A stretch of DNA of 34,550 bases from Pelagibacteraceae bacterium AG-349-L17 (lineage in GTDB: Bacteria; Pseudomonadota; Alphaproteobacteria; Pelagibacterales; Pelagibacteraceae): contig QCDC01000014.1 of assembly GCA_003278805.1 (NCBI GenBank), forward strand, positions 1 to 34,550. The letters run 5' to 3'. Each line of letters opens with the position of its first letter. Position 1 is the first letter of the stretch. Below the pieces are notes generated by a model. That model saw nothing but the letters and a program-made list of their open reading frames with translations. It was not told where the DNA came from and made no database searches. Shown here one piece after another: positions 33,946-34,550 of this stretch. The translations under genes and the position numbers were made by a program.

Positions 33946-34550
33946 TTAATTTACTTTATTAATACAATTTCCAGTTCTAAAAAACTCATCTAAATTATCA
34001 ATTGCTAAATTTCCCATTGCAATTCTTGTATCTTTTGTTGCACTCCCCAAATGAGGTAAAACAAAAGCACTTGGGATTTTTAAATAACCAGAATTTAGAT
34101 TTGGCTCATTTTTATAAACATCTAATCCTGCTGCATAAATTTTTCTTCTATTCAATGCATCAATTAAAGCTTCATCATCAACTATATCACCTCTTGCAAC
34201 ATTAGTTATCACTGCACCTTTAGGAAAATACTCAACAGTCTCTTTATTTATCAAGTTCTCTGTTTCTTTTGTGGCTGGACAACAAATTGATAAAACATCT
34301 GAGACTGAAAAAAGACTTTTTATGCTGTCATGATATGTTGCACCTTGTTCTTTATCTTCACTTAATTTTGAACGATTATGGTAATGAATAACCATACCTA
34401 AAGATTTTGCAATTTTTCCAATTTTTTGGCCAATACGACCCATACCTAAAATTCCTAATCTTGTTCCTGTTAATTGTTTCCCAATTAAATAATCAGCAGA
34501 CCACTTCCATCCACCTTCTTTTGCAGACTCTATTCCTTCGGAAGCTCTTC
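33946..34550 (-). CDS. D-2-hydroxyacid dehydrogenase, glyoxylate/hydroxypyruvate reductase-like (5' end missing)
   Basis: The C-terminal 200 or so residues of a D-isomer-specific 2-hydroxyacid dehydrogenase; the frame stays open to the window edge, so the start lies beyond 34550. The visible part begins RASEGIESAKEGGWKWSADYL, then LTGTRLGILGMGRIGQKIGKIAKSLGM (NAD-binding), and has the catalytic Arg in VTNVARGDIVDDEALIDAL, Glu in YKNEPN and His in LPHLGSATKDTR. The EGGWKW...L.GTRLGILGMGRIG pattern is that of the GyaR/GRHPR branch (glyoxylate and hydroxypyruvate reduction) rather than PdxB or SerA. An ATG at 34443 falls inside the coenzyme domain and is not the true start. mmsB follows after one base. 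Confidence 0.88.
   Translation of the reverse strand, partial: RASEGIESAKEGGWKWSADYLIGKQLTGTRLGILGMGRIGQKIGKIAKSLGMVIHYHNRSKLSEDKEQGATYHDSIKSLFSVSDVLSICCPATKETENLINKETVEYFPKGAVITNVARGDIVDDEALIDALNRRKIYAAGLDVYKNEPNLNSGYLKIPSAFVLPHLGSATKDTRIAMGNLAIDNLDEFFRTGNCINKVN

Noticed and set aside
34443..34443. ATG at 34443 as the start of the 2-hydroxyacid dehydrogenase
   Set aside because: It falls inside the NAD-binding GMGRIG motif and the frame continues with conserved family sequence up to the window edge.

Overview
The window looks like a piece of a streamlined marine alphaproteobacterium of the SAR11 (Pelagibacter) group. It is very AT-rich and almost fully coding, with gene overlaps of 1 to 17 bases and no gap over about 160 bases. 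It also carries gene sets typical of that group: a DMSP-demethylation cluster, several TRAP transporters with Tat-exported binding proteins, and a structured RNA leader ahead of ffh. The taxonomic call is inference from gene content and composition; no marker rRNA is present. I see no tRNA, rRNA, insertion sequence, integrase, phage gene, toxin-antitoxin pair or CRISPR array, and no gene-free stretch over 300 bases.

Region 1 (1-10981, all minus strand, transcribed right to left) is one tightly packed run: ffh, rpsP, trmD, rplS, leuC, leuD, leuB, dmdC-like acyl-CoA dehydrogenase, dmdB-like CoA ligase, an alpha/beta hydrolase, and the start of a dmdA-like demethylase that leaves the window at base 1. 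Gaps are 0-26 bases or overlaps, so translation machinery, leucine synthesis and DMSP-sulfur/carbon use may share transcription. rimM is absent from its usual place between rpsP and trmD. Both ribosomal proteins (S16, L19) carry long Ala/Pro/Glu/Lys-rich tails. Upstream of ffh, 10982-11108 holds several nested inverted repeats, matching in position the ffh-leader RNA reported for Pelagibacter.

Region 2 (11142-12883, plus strand) is dapF-ftsY, divergent from ffh, so both protein GTPases of the SRP pathway flank the RNA element.

Region 3 (12876-20375, minus strand) starts with a small secreted protein of unknown function and continues with a TRAP operon in the order binding protein (TakP-like), enlarged small permease, very large permease with a C-terminal coiled-coil extension, MFS transporter, and membrane-anchored hydrolase. 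A strong hairpin separates the binding-protein gene from the permease genes.

Region 4 (20503-25196, minus strand) is a second TRAP operon: Tat-exported binding protein, hairpin terminator, small permease, large permease, amidase, and a 58-residue membrane protein. The two TRAP binding-protein genes share an almost identical 5' module (palindromic leader, ribosome binding site, Tat signal) although their mature parts differ.

Region 5 (25324-31789, minus strand) is a sugar/polyol-type ABC importer (binding protein, two permeases, two ATPases) preceded by a short-chain dehydrogenase and the C-terminal remnant of a zinc-type alcohol dehydrogenase. The two ATPases have complementary degenerate motifs, predicting one working and one degenerate ATP site. 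A divergent GAF/Fis-type regulator lacking the usual AAA+ domain (31935-33023) probably controls this block.

Region 6 (33030-34550, minus strand) has a 3-hydroxyisobutyrate dehydrogenase family gene and the 3' part of a glyoxylate/hydroxypyruvate reductase-like gene that runs off the right edge.
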